This document shows, piece after piece, positions 48,507 through 56,023 of a DNA stretch of 64,000 nt. The notes under the pieces were generated by a model that saw only the letters and a program-made list of their open reading frames with translations, was not told where the DNA came from and did no database searches. The DNA comes from Pseudodesulfovibrio pelocollis (lineage in GTDB: Bacteria > Desulfobacterota > Desulfovibrionia > Desulfovibrionales > Desulfovibrionaceae). The first letter of the stretch is position 1. Each line of letters opens with the position of its first letter. The stretch is from contig NZ_JASTWE010000001.1 of the NCBI RefSeq assembly GCF_030282845.1, positions 1 through 64,000 on the forward strand, in the 5' to 3' direction. Both the position numbers and the translations under genes were made by a program.

Positions 48507-49378
48507 GCCCGCCTGTCGCCTCCCACCTGCTCCCAGACGAGGCAGGCCCATTCGCCCTCGATGGCGATGACCGGTGTGCCGATGCCCCGGCGCTCGTAAG
48601 CTTCGGCCACGGCGTCCTGTTGCTCCCCGGCAAGGATGCCCGAGAGGATCAGGCAGCCGCCCGGCCGGACATGGGCCAGGATGTCGCCCGCCATCTCGAT
48701 GAGCGGCCCGGAGAGGATGTTGGCTACCACGATGTCGAAGGGCAGGCCGGGCTCCAGGCTGTCGATGCTGCCCACGGCCGTGCGCATGGCACCGGCCACG
48801 TCGTTGGCCTCGACATTTTCCCGGGCGCAGACGATGGCCTGGGGGTCGATGTCCAGGCCGATGCCGGTGAGTCCGAGCTTGGCCAGGCCAATGCCCAGGA
48901 TGCCGGAGCCGGTGCCCAGGTCGAGGAAGGTGTCGCCCGGGGCGATGGCGCTCCTGCCGACAAGCTCGCCGATGGTGGTCAGGCAGAGGGAGGTGGTGGG
49001 GTGGTGGCCGGTGCCAAAGGCCATCTTGGGCTCGATGACGATGTGGGTGGTGCCGTTCTCCTTGCCGTCCTCCAGCCAGGGCGGCAGGATGGTAAAGGTC
49101 CCGCCGCAGTTGACAGGGTTGAAGAAATCCTTCCAGGCCATGGCCCAGTTCTCGGATTCCTGCTCGGACCAGCGCACGCCTGAGCCGGGAAAGCGCGCCT
49201 CAAAGGCCCGGACCATCTCCATGGCCAGGGGGTGGTCCTCCAGATAGAGGGTGAAGCGGCGCACGCCTTCGCCCGGGGTTTCCTCCCAACCGTGGGGCAC
49301 CCGGGCGGCGATGAAGACCCCGGCCTCGTCGGCCGCGTCCTCGGCAATGGTGAATTCGATCTTGAGAAGAGTGGACAT
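48503..49378 (-). CDS. prmA: Ribosomal protein L11 methyltransferase PrmA
   Basis: 291 residues. N-terminal substrate domain, then a SAM methyltransferase domain with KMAFGTGHHPTTSLCL, FLDLGTGSGILGI and VVANILSGPLIEM, all diagnostic of PrmA. It trimethylates ribosomal protein L11. ATG 49378 was chosen because it matches the family N-terminus (LKIEFTIAEDAADEAG); the upstream extension overlaps a palindrome. Confidence 0.94.
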   Translation of the reverse strand: MSTLLKIEFTIAEDAADEAGVFIAARVPHGWEETPGEGVRRFTLYLEDHPLAMEMVRAFEARFPGSGVRWSEQESENWAMAWKDFFNPVNCGGTFTILPPWLEDGKENGTTHIVIEPKMAFGTGHHPTTSLCLTTIGELVGRSAIAPGDTFLDLGTGSGILGIGLAKLGLTGIGLDIDPQAIVCARENVEANDVAGAMRTAVGSIDSLEPGLPFDIVVANILSGPLIEMAGDILAHVRPGGCLILSGILAGEQQDAVAEAYERRGIGTPVIAIEGEWACLVWEQVGGDRRA

Positions 49379-49407
49379 GGAAACGCCTCCGGCTGTGAAA
49401 CATGACG

Positions 49408-49433
49408 CGGCCGGGAACGCGCGTTCCCGGCCG
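49408..49433. repeat. Perfect 26-bp palindrome between prmA and a small gene
   Basis: cggccgggaacgc is followed directly by its reverse complement, with no loop. It lies in the 81 bases between two minus-strand genes and lacks a T run, so it is not a standard terminator; RNA would fold to a strong hairpin. Confidence 0.7.
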
Positions 49434-49459
49434 GATTGTCGTTGCGATGTTGCGGTCAT

Positions 49460-49687
49460 CTAGAACACCTTGTCGATGAACGCGCCTTTTCCGGTGTACT
49501 GGAATTGCTGCACCGTGGTCTGCTGGTCCCGGCTCTCCGCCCTGGCTCTGGCCAGGGGGGCCAGGGTCTGCTCGTCGGGCATGGTGCTCTCCGGCTTGCG
49601 CAGGGCGGGCGAGAGCATGGCCTTTCGCTCCTCGGCGGCCAGGGGGGCGTATCCGCCCGTGGGGTCGATGGGATCAATGGTGCTCAT
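49460..49687 (-). CDS. Small protein of unknown function
   Basis: 75 residues, start ATG 49687 with AGGAG about 8 bases before. Composition is charged, Ala/Pro-rich N-terminus (DPIDPTGGYAPLAAEERKAML), a short helix rich in Ala/Arg, and a C-terminus QFQYTGKGAFIDKVF. There is no signal peptide or membrane segment. Codon use is host-like. It stands alone between argD-type and prmA genes; no family recognised. Confidence 0.6.
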   Translation of the reverse strand: MSTIDPIDPTGGYAPLAAEERKAMLSPALRKPESTMPDEQTLAPLARARAESRDQQTTVQQFQYTGKGAFIDKVF

Positions 49688-49755
49688 GCCGTGCTCCTGC
49701 CTCAATCTCTACGCGCTCGTCCCGACAGGGTCAAGGCGGGCCGGGACGCGAGGAA

Positions 49756-50970
49756 TCAGGCCGCCGGGTCCACGGTGCCCAGCACCTCGTCCAGGGCGGC
49801 CATGAACGCCTCGATGTCCGTCTTTTCGATGGTCAGGGGCGGCACCAGACGCAGGACCGTGCCCTGGGCCAGATTGCAGACCATGCCCCGCTCAAGCAGC
49901 CCCTTCCACACGGCCGGGCCGTCGCAGGACAGCTCGATGCCAAAGAGCAGGCCAAGGCCGCGCGTCCCCACGATCTTGCCCGGGTGTTTGACCATGAGCC
50001 CCTCGGCCCGGGCACGGGCAAAGGCGCCCATCTCAAGGGCGCGTTCGGCCATTTTTTCCTGGACCATGATGTCCACGACCCTGGCGGCCACGGCCGAGAC
50101 GACCCCGCCGCCGCCAAAAGTGGTGGCGTGGGAGCCGGGCGTGAACCCTTTGGCCACCTCGTCGGAGCAGAGGACCGCGCCCATGGGCAGGCCGTTGGCC
50201 AAGGCCTTGGCCGAGGTGAAGATGTCCGGGACCAGGCCGTAATGCTGGTGCGCCCAGAAGCGGCCGGTGCGGCACATGCCGGTCTGGACCTCGTCCACGA
50301 TGAGCAGCAGGCCGTTCTCCCGGCACAGGGCCGCGATGTCGGCCGCGTAGTCCGAAGGCAGGGGACGCACACCGCCCTCACCCTGGACCATCTCGATCAT
50401 GATGGCCGCCGTGTTGGCACCGATGGCTCCCCGCAGGGCGTTGACATTGCCAAAGGGTACGGTGACAAACCCCTCGGGCAGCGGATCGTAGCCGTCCTTG
50501 ATGGGACCGCTCTGCCCGGTGGCGGTCAGGGTGGATAACGTGCGGCCGTGAAAGGATTTTTCCAGGGTGATGATCTCGTGGCGGTCCTCGTTCCTGACCC
50601 GGTGCATGTAGCGGCGGGCGAGCTTGATGGCCCCCTCGTTGGCCTCGGCCCCGGAGTTGCAAAAGAATACCTTGCCCGCCGCGCAGGTGGCCAGCAGCTT
50701 TTCGGCCAGATCAAGCTGCGGTTCCTGGTAGAAGAGATTGCTGACATGGACCAGCGTGCGGGCCTGCTCGGCCATGACGTCGGCCAGATCCTCGCGGCTG
50801 TGGCCCAGGCTGCACACGGCGATGCCCGAGAGAAAGTCGAGGTATTCCCGGCCGTCCAGATCGTACAGCCTGCTCCCCTGGGCCTTGGACACGGCCAGCG
50901 GATACCGGCCGTAGGTGTTGCACAGAAGCGATTGTTCTCTTTTGACTATGGCGTCGAATTTATTGCTCAT
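49756..50970 (-). CDS. argD: Acetylornithine/succinylornithine-type aminotransferase
   Basis: 404-residue class III PLP aminotransferase. The PLP lysine is in FTSAKALANGLPMGAV, the cofactor Asp in LLIVDEVQTGMCRTG, and FCNSGAEANEGAIKLAR and GEGGVRPL are typical of acetylornithine aminotransferase. It would act in arginine synthesis. No other arg gene is adjacent. 18 bases downstream of dut, so likely cotranscribed. Confidence 0.88.
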   Translation of the reverse strand: MSNKFDAIVKREQSLLCNTYGRYPLAVSKAQGSRLYDLDGREYLDFLSGIAVCSLGHSREDLADVMAEQARTLVHVSNLFYQEPQLDLAEKLLATCAAGKVFFCNSGAEANEGAIKLARRYMHRVRNEDRHEIITLEKSFHGRTLSTLTATGQSGPIKDGYDPLPEGFVTVPFGNVNALRGAIGANTAAIMIEMVQGEGGVRPLPSDYAADIAALCRENGLLLIVDEVQTGMCRTGRFWAHQHYGLVPDIFTSAKALANGLPMGAVLCSDEVAKGFTPGSHATTFGGGGVVSAVAARVVDIMVQEKMAERALEMGAFARARAEGLMVKHPGKIVGTRGLGLLFGIELSCDGPAVWKGLLERGMVCNLAQGTVLRLVPPLTIEKTDIEAFMAALDEVLGTVDPAA

Positions 50971-50988
50971 TGTATTGCTCTTTGGCGA

Positions 50989-51447
50989 TTAGAGTTTCCC
51001 TGTGGACCCGAAGCCCCCGGCCCCGCGATCCGTTGCGCCCAGTTCGCCGACCGCATTGATGACGGCCTGGAACACGGGCATGAACACCAGCTGGGCGATG
51101 CGCTGTCCGCGCCTGATTCGTCGGACCTCGCCCGAGGTGTTGAGCAGGGAGACCTTGATCTCGCCACGATAATCTGGGTCGATGACGCCCACCCCCTGGC
51201 TGACGGTCAGCCCGTCCTTGGTGCCAAGACCGCTGCGAGAGAATACGTACGCGGCTACGCTCGGCTCGCGGATCTCGATGGCCAGCCCGGCGGGAATGGT
51301 CTTCTTCTCGCCGGGGCCGAAGACAAGCTCGTTCTCGTCGATGCAGGCCCTGAGGTCCAGCCCTGCGGAGAATTCCGTGGCGTAGGCAAGGTCGTGCTCT
51401 TTCCAGACGGAGTGCGAGAATGTGACGTTGACATCGATTTTCTTCAT
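50989..51447 (-). CDS. dut: Deoxyuridine 5'-triphosphate nucleotidohydrolase
   Basis: 152-residue trimeric dUTPase. Conserved motifs: AGLDLRA (motif 1), SRSGLGTKDGLT (2), GVIDPDYRGEI (3), RGQRIAQLVF (4) and the C-terminal GGFGSTG (5). It hydrolyses dUTP to dUMP, keeping uracil out of DNA and feeding dTMP synthesis. Followed by the aminotransferase gene. Confidence 0.97.
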   Translation of the reverse strand: MKKIDVNVTFSHSVWKEHDLAYATEFSAGLDLRACIDENELVFGPGEKKTIPAGLAIEIREPSVAAYVFSRSGLGTKDGLTVSQGVGVIDPDYRGEIKVSLLNTSGEVRRIRRGQRIAQLVFMPVFQAVINAVGELGATDRGAGGFGSTGKL

Positions 51448-51523
51448 GGCTGTCGGTCCTTGCGCGGTCCTTGAGTTTTGATGCGTTGTTTATTGGGCCG
51501 AATCCGCCCGGCTGTCAATTGTG

Positions 51524-51564
51524 GAAACAAAAGGGAGCGCCGGGCTGTCATGCTCCGGCGCTCC
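51524..51564 (-). terminator. Rho-independent terminator after the symporter
   Basis: ggagcgccgg/ccggcgctcc stem (51534-51543, 51555-51564) with an 11-base loop; CTTTTGTTT follows on the minus strand. Confidence 0.85.
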
Positions 51565-51588
51565 TGTTGTGTCATCAATGGCAACAGA

Positions 51589-53196
51589 TCAGCACAGGCC
51601 GTCCCAGCAGAGGTCGAGGTGTTTGCTCTCCATGCGTCGGGTGGCCAGGCTGACGCCCACGGCCAGGGCCATGGACACGGGCAGGGCGACCACATTGGGG
51701 TCCACCCACTGCATCAACCACAGCCACGAGCCCTGTTCGCCGCCAGCGGCCAGGGAAGACTGGCCGGTCAGGGCCTGGCACAGGCCGATGGCCGCCGACT
51801 CCTGAAGATGGACAAAGAGCAGCCAGAACATGGAGGCCGCGAACCCGCCGACCATGGAGACCTTGGCCGCAATCTTGGTCATGCCCTTCCAGTACAGGCC
51901 GAGCAGGTAGATGGGCAGGAACGAGGCCGCGCAAAGGCCGAAGAAGAAGGCCGTGGCCCGGGCGATGATGTTGCCCGGCAGCACCCAGGCCCAGACCAGG
52001 GTGGCAAAGACCGCGATGATCACGCCCAGTTGGTTCAGCTTCATCGACGAGCCCCCGTTGCCGATGCTCACGTGCTGCTCGAGGAAGTCGCGGGCCAGGG
52101 ACGTGCCGCTCACATGGTACTGCGAACTCATGGTGGACATGGCCGCCGCGAACATGGCCACCAGGAACAGCCCCGAGAACCAGCCGGGCATGATCCTATC
52201 GATGTACATGGGAATGATCCGGTCGAAGTTGCCGCCCGCCGTGGTGATGGCGATCTCGCCGAACCTCTCGTAAAAGACCACGTTTGACAGGGCGCCGACC
52301 ACAAAGGCCACGCCGGTCAGCAGCAGGATGAAGATGCCGCCGATGGCCACGGCCCGGTTCAGTTCGCGGTCCGAGGGCACGGTCATGTAGCGCACGGCCA
52401 GCTGGGGCTGGGCCAGCACGCCAAGGCCCACGCCGTAGACCAGTGTCGTGTAAATGGTCAGGCCGATGGGTGACTTGATGTCCGGCCCCTGGGTCCAGCC
52501 GTTCATGCCGCCCGCCGTGAGCTTTTCGGGCACCAGGGCGGCCATGTCGGTCAGGGCCTGATGGGCGTCGCCCACCCCGCCGAGCAGGGTGTAGGTGGTG
52601 ACGATGAGGATGAGCATCATCACGGCCATGATGCTGCCCTGGAAGGCATCGGTGTACATGACCGCCCGCAGGCCGCCGGTGACGACGTACATGGCCACTA
52701 GCGCGGTGACCACGAGCAGCCACGCGCCATAGCTGACCATGGGGAAGGCCACTTCGAGCATGCGGCAGATGCCGATGAGCACGGCTGCGGCGTAGACGGG
52801 CATGAACAGGAAGATGAGCACGCCCGAGAACTGCTGGATGAATTTGGAGCGGTAGCGCCTGCCGAGCAGTTCGGGGAAGGTCTGGCAGTTGAGGGCCAGC
52901 CCCATGCGCCGGGTGCGCTTGCCGAACACCACCATGGCCAGGAAGACGCCCACGAAGATGGTCAGGAAGGTCAGCCAGAGCATGGACATGCCGAACATTC
53001 CCGACACGCCGCCAAACCCGATGATGGCCGAGGTGGAGACAAAGGTGGCCCCGTAGGACATGGCCAGCACAAAGGGGCTCATCTGGCGCCCGGCAAGCAT
53101 GTAGTCGGTGGGTTTTCTGGTGACCTTCCACGCCTTGTAGCCAAGATAGAAGATGCCGACGAGGTAGACGAGGATGCCGAGGATCTTGCCTTCCAC
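51589..53196 (-). CDS. Sodium:solute symporter (SSS) family transporter
   Basis: 535 residues with about 13 membrane helices. SSS signatures: YKAWKVTRKPTDYMLAGRQMSPFVLAMSYGATFVST near the N-terminus, VYAAAVLIGICRMLE, YVVTGGLRAVMYTDAFQG and AAMSTMSSQYHVSGTSLARDF. The start is GTG 53196 with GAGGAGG close upstream inside the accessory gene. Relatives carry acetate, proline, pantothenate or other solutes; the substrate is not fixed by sequence. The Phe-rich leader and attenuator upstream suggest a link to phenylalanine or aromatic compounds. Confidence 0.93.
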   Translation of the reverse strand: MEGKILGILVYLVGIFYLGYKAWKVTRKPTDYMLAGRQMSPFVLAMSYGATFVSTSAIIGFGGVSGMFGMSMLWLTFLTIFVGVFLAMVVFGKRTRRMGLALNCQTFPELLGRRYRSKFIQQFSGVLIFLFMPVYAAAVLIGICRMLEVAFPMVSYGAWLLVVTALVAMYVVTGGLRAVMYTDAFQGSIMAVMMLILIVTTYTLLGGVGDAHQALTDMAALVPEKLTAGGMNGWTQGPDIKSPIGLTIYTTLVYGVGLGVLAQPQLAVRYMTVPSDRELNRAVAIGGIFILLLTGVAFVVGALSNVVFYERFGEIAITTAGGNFDRIIPMYIDRIMPGWFSGLFLVAMFAAAMSTMSSQYHVSGTSLARDFLEQHVSIGNGGSSMKLNQLGVIIAVFATLVWAWVLPGNIIARATAFFFGLCAASFLPIYLLGLYWKGMTKIAAKVSMVGGFAASMFWLLFVHLQESAAIGLCQALTGQSSLAAGGEQGSWLWLMQWVDPNVVALPVSMALAVGVSLATRRMESKHLDLCWDGLC

Positions 53197-53343
53197 TTAT
53201 GCATCCTCCTCAGGCACGGCCTTGCCCGGTTCCGCGCCCTTGTTGTTCCAGTTCACAATTCCGTAAACGACGCACAATACCGCCGATCCAATGCTCAGCC
53301 AGAAGGCCAGGGCTATCTCGACGCTGCCAAGTCCCATCATCAT
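53197..53343 (-). CDS. Small membrane protein paired with the symporter
   Basis: 48 residues, MMMGLGSVEI then one membrane helix (about 7-31; LAFWLSIGSAVLCVVYGIV) and a short acidic/basic tail ending EEDA. GAGGAG lies 9 bases before the first ATG. It ends at the base before the symporter GTG start, so the two are made together. Small accessory proteins of this type accompany some SSS symporters; the role (assembly or gating) is not established from sequence. Confidence 0.82.
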   Translation of the reverse strand: MMMGLGSVEIALAFWLSIGSAVLCVVYGIVNWNNKGAEPGKAVPEEDA

Positions 53344-53390
53344 GCCCGATCGCTCCTCGTGTTGCGCGCCCCGGTCCGGTCGGCGGAACC

Positions 53391-53428
53391 ATAAAGAAAA
53401 GGGCCGCCGGCTGTATGCCCGCGGCCCT
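53391..53428 (-). terminator. Candidate attenuator terminator upstream of the symporter operon
   Basis: agggccgc (53400-53407) pairs with gcggccct (53421-53428) with an inner ggc/gcc pairing; TTTTCTTTAT follows on the minus strand. It sits after the Phe-rich leader frame and about 48 bases before the accessory gene, so it would stop that operon's own transcript unless prevented. Confidence 0.7.
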
Positions 53429-53455
53429 CGTTGTGTCTGTAAATCCTTTTAGTGA

Positions 53456-53545
53456 CTACTCGCACACCCCAAGACCGCTGGCGCTTCTAAAAAAGCGAAA
53501 GCCAAAAAAGAAAAAGAAGCCAAAGCGGTTGTGGTGGGAGTTCAT
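53456..53545 (-). CDS. Phenylalanine-rich leader peptide
   Basis: 29 codons from ATG 53545 to TAG. Nine residues are Phe (8, 10-14, 16, 18, 19), including five in a row, and the rest begins MNSHHNRFG and ends SGLGVCE. Such clustering is the hallmark of amino-acid attenuation leaders such as pheL. A terminator follows 28 bases after the stop. Ribosome stalling at Phe codons when charged tRNA-Phe is scarce would allow read-through into the symporter. The ATG is at or next to the predicted transcript start, so translation may be leaderless. The size of the leader RNA (about 150 bases) fits known attenuators. Confidence 0.65.
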   Translation of the reverse strand: MNSHHNRFGFFFFFGFRFFRSASGLGVCE

Positions 53546-53552
53546 GGGCTGG

Positions 53553-53581
53553 TCTCTACACAAAGCAGCCCTCCGTGTCAA
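53553..53581 (-). promoter_or_regulatory. Promoter of the Phe leader/symporter operon
   Basis: Minus strand TTGACA (53581-53576), 17-base spacer, TAGAGA (53558-53553). Predicted start falls at or just before the leader ATG (53545). Confidence 0.5.
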
Positions 53582-53903
53582 GGGCGGATTTCAGTCCAGT
53601 GAGACAATATCATTGCCTTCTTCGTCATGAGGCCCATTACTGTATATAATATTGAGCAGAGGAGGGAGGAGGGCGATGAGGTGGTCCGAAAACGACAAAT
53701 ATGTAGCATGGGCCACCGAATCCTGACCCAATCGACCAGCGCGACAGAGATGAGGCCAGGCCTTAGCCCGCTGGCGCCAAGACGGAACGTCATCGAAACC
53801 CCCTCGCCAGGAGTGAAATTGACAAGATTATCTCTTTATATTTCAAGCAATTAAAACTTTTCTTGACAGCTTTGGTCCAGTTGTGCTTTTGTTGCTCCCC
53901 TTG

Positions 53904-53927
53904 CAATTCAGGTTTTTGCCCGAATTG
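53904..53927. repeat. Inverted repeat upstream of the glutamate synthase operon
   Basis: CAATTC (53904-53909) and GAATTG (53922-53927) flank agg-ttttt-gcc, giving further GG/CC pairing inside. About 80 bases before the start codon; could be an operator or RNA hairpin. Confidence 0.4.
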
Positions 53928-54008
53928 TGAAAAGCCAGAAACGGTGCCGCCGTCATTCGGTGCAAACGATGACTTTTTTGGCAACCAAACGCAAAGAGGA
54001 TACCCGCC

Positions 54009-55535
54009 TTGCTGTTTCAACCCGTCAACAAGAACTACCATGAGTTTTGCATTGATCGCGATCCGGACCTGTGCATCAGCTGCAAGGTCTGTGTGCGTCA
54101 ATGTTCCTACCAGGCCCATTTCTTTGACGAGGCCCGGCAGAAGGTCGTGCACGACAACACCAAGTGCATCGGCTGCCACCGGTGCGAGGCGCTGTGTCCC
54201 ACCGCCGCGTTGAACATACGCAACAAGCCCTCGGATTTCAGGACCAACAAGCTGTGGCGGCCGGTCTTTCTCCAGAACATCTACAAGCAGGCGGACACCG
54301 GCGGCGTGCTGCTGGCGGGCATGGGTTCGCCCGTGGACATTCCGGTCTACTGGGACCGCATGCTCCTCGACGCCAGCCAGGTGACCAACCCGTCCATCGA
54401 CCCCCTACGCGAGCCCATGGAGCTCAAGACCTTCCTCGGGGCCAAGCCCAGGAAGATTTCTGTTGAAAATGACAAAAACGGTAAACCGTCCCTGAAGACG
54501 AAGCTGTCGCCACAGATCGAGCTTGAAGTGCCCATCATGTTCGCGGCCATGAGCTTCGGGGCCATCAATTTCAACTTGCATCAGGCCATGGCCCGGGCGG
54601 CCACGGAAACGGGCGTGGTCTACAACACCGGCGAGGGCGGGCTGCACAAGTCCCTGTACAAGTACGGCAGGAACACCATCGTCCAGGTGGCCTCGGGCCG
54701 CTTCGGCGTCCACCTTGACTACCTCAAGGCGGGTGTCGGCATCGAAATCAAGGTAGGGCAGGGGGCCAAGCCCGGCATTGGCGGCCATCTGCCCGGCGAA
54801 AAGATCAACGACAAGGTCTCGGAGACGCGCATGGTGCCCATCGGGTCCGACGCCATCTCCCCGGCCCCGCATCACGACATCTATTCCATCGAGGACCTGC
54901 TCCAGCTCATCTTCGCCCTCAAGGAGGCCTCGGAGTACAAGGTGCCTGTGGCGGTCAAGATCGCGGCGGTGCACAACGTGGCCGCCATCGCCTCGGGCAT
55001 CGTCCGGGCGGGCGCGGACATCGTGACCATCGACGGCATGCGCGGCGGCACGGGCGCGGCCCCGGCCATGATCCGCGACAACGTGGGCATTCCCATCGAA
55101 CTGGCCCTGGCCCAGGTGGATCAGCGCCTGCGCGACGAAGGCATCCGCAATCAGGCGTCCATCGTGGCCGCGGGCGGTATCCGCTGCTCGGCCGACGTGG
55201 TCAAGGCCATCGCCCTGGGCGCGGACGCCGTGTACATCGGCACCGCCACCCTCATCGCCGTGGGCTGCACCATCTGCGGCCGCTGCTACACGGGCAAGTG
55301 TCCCTGGGGCATCGCCACCAACGATCCCAAGCTCTCCAAGCGGCAAAATCCGGACATCGCGGCCAAGAAGCTCACCAACCTGATCCACGCCTGGGGCCAC
55401 GAGATCGAGGAGATGCTCGGCGGCATGGGGCTCAATTCCATCGAGAGCCTGCGCGGCAACCGTGACAAGCTGCGCGGGGTGGGCCTGTCCGACACCGAAC
55501 TCGACATCCTCGGCATCAAGCACGCCGGGCGCTAG
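54009..55535 (+). CDS. Glutamate synthase, FMN-binding subunit with N-terminal ferredoxin domain (archaeal type)
   Basis: 508 residues. Two [4Fe-4S] ferredoxin motifs (CISCKVCVRQC, about 22-32; CIGCHRCEALCP, about 53-64) precede the FMN/2-oxoglutarate TIM-barrel domain (MFAAMSFGAIN, NTGEGG, GAKPGIGGHLPGEK, IDGMRGGTGAAP). Cys420, 423, 426 and 430 would bind another cluster. It makes glutamate from 2-oxoglutarate and ammonia passed from the glutaminase. The start TTG 54009 has AGAGGA upstream. In this cluster the classical GltB is split into separate proteins. Confidence 0.92.
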   Translation: MLFQPVNKNYHEFCIDRDPDLCISCKVCVRQCSYQAHFFDEARQKVVHDNTKCIGCHRCEALCPTAALNIRNKPSDFRTNKLWRPVFLQNIYKQADTGGVLLAGMGSPVDIPVYWDRMLLDASQVTNPSIDPLREPMELKTFLGAKPRKISVENDKNGKPSLKTKLSPQIELEVPIMFAAMSFGAINFNLHQAMARAATETGVVYNTGEGGLHKSLYKYGRNTIVQVASGRFGVHLDYLKAGVGIEIKVGQGAKPGIGGHLPGEKINDKVSETRMVPIGSDAISPAPHHDIYSIEDLLQLIFALKEASEYKVPVAVKIAAVHNVAAIASGIVRAGADIVTIDGMRGGTGAAPAMIRDNVGIPIELALAQVDQRLRDEGIRNQASIVAAGGIRCSADVVKAIALGADAVYIGTATLIAVGCTICGRCYTGKCPWGIATNDPKLSKRQNPDIAAKKLTNLIHAWGHEIEEMLGGMGLNSIESLRGNRDKLRGVGLSDTELDILGIKHAGR

Positions 55536-55547
55536 ACGGAGCAAGCC

Positions 55548-55994
55548 ATGAAAAGAGTCTACCCGGACAAGGAATACTGTATCGGCTGCCACCTCTGCGA
55601 GCTGGCCTGCATCACCGCCCATTCCGCAAGCAAGGACCTGATCATCGCCTACCGCGACGAGCGCGCGGCCAGCGGGCTTTCGCCCTGCAAGCGCGTCTTC
55701 GAGAAGGGCGACACCTGCGTGGCCATCAGCTGCCGCCACTGCGACGAGCCTTCCTGCGTGGCGGCCTGCATCTCGGGCGGGCTGCACAAGGACCCGGAGA
55801 CCGGGCGCACCGTGTACGACCGCGACAAGTGCGTGGGCTGCTGGTCCTGCCTCATGGCCTGTCCCTACGGGGCCATTCGCAGGCACCCCATCGAGAACAA
55901 GATCGTCAAGTGCGACCTGTGCGAGGGCAGGGCTGAAGGCCCGGCCTGCGTCCAGGCCTGCCCCAACGCGGCGCTCAAGTACGAAGAACGCTAG
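55548..55994 (+). CDS. 4Fe-4S dicluster electron-transfer protein
   Basis: 148 residues with four cysteine motifs of the HycB/DmsB ferredoxin type: CIGCHLCELAC (about 9), CRHCDEPSCVAAC, CVGCWSCLMACPYG and CDLC with PACVQACP. It can hold up to four [4Fe-4S] clusters. Located 12 bases after the synthase gene, it probably carries electrons from the FAD subunit encoded next. Confidence 0.9.
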   Translation: MKRVYPDKEYCIGCHLCELACITAHSASKDLIIAYRDERAASGLSPCKRVFEKGDTCVAISCRHCDEPSCVAACISGGLHKDPETGRTVYDRDKCVGCWSCLMACPYGAIRRHPIENKIVKCDLCEGRAEGPACVQACPNAALKYEER

Positions 55995-56023
55995 CCCGAC
56001 GACAGCAACCCGCGAGGTCATCA

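Larger units (their letters stand above)
53546..54008. other. Divergent intergenic region between the Phe leader and glutamate synthase
   Basis: 463 bases separating two divergent units. Visible: the leader promoter (53553-53581), a plus-strand TATAAT at 53645-53650 with a poor -35, an AT-rich part (53815-53865) with two plus-strand TTGACA boxes that lack a matching -10, and an inverted repeat at 53904-53927. Small frames (minus 53578-53793, plus 53627-53854) have no recognisable product and are not called. Confidence 0.5.

Noticed and set aside
51478-52287. Plus-strand frame across dut and symporter 3' ends
   Set aside because: Opposes the symporter coding strand and covers its terminator; low-complexity Gly/His/Gln product.
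53578-53793. 71-codon minus-strand frame with a good GAGGGGG ribosome-like site upstream of the Phe leader
   Set aside because: No recognisable family, one Shine-Dalgarno-like signal only, and it lies upstream of the mapped-looking promoter; left as unannotated intergenic sequence.
53863-54213. Cys-rich plus-strand frame overlapping the glutamate synthase start
   Set aside because: Mostly out of frame over a certain gene; kept only as a speculative leader in the findings, not as a gene.
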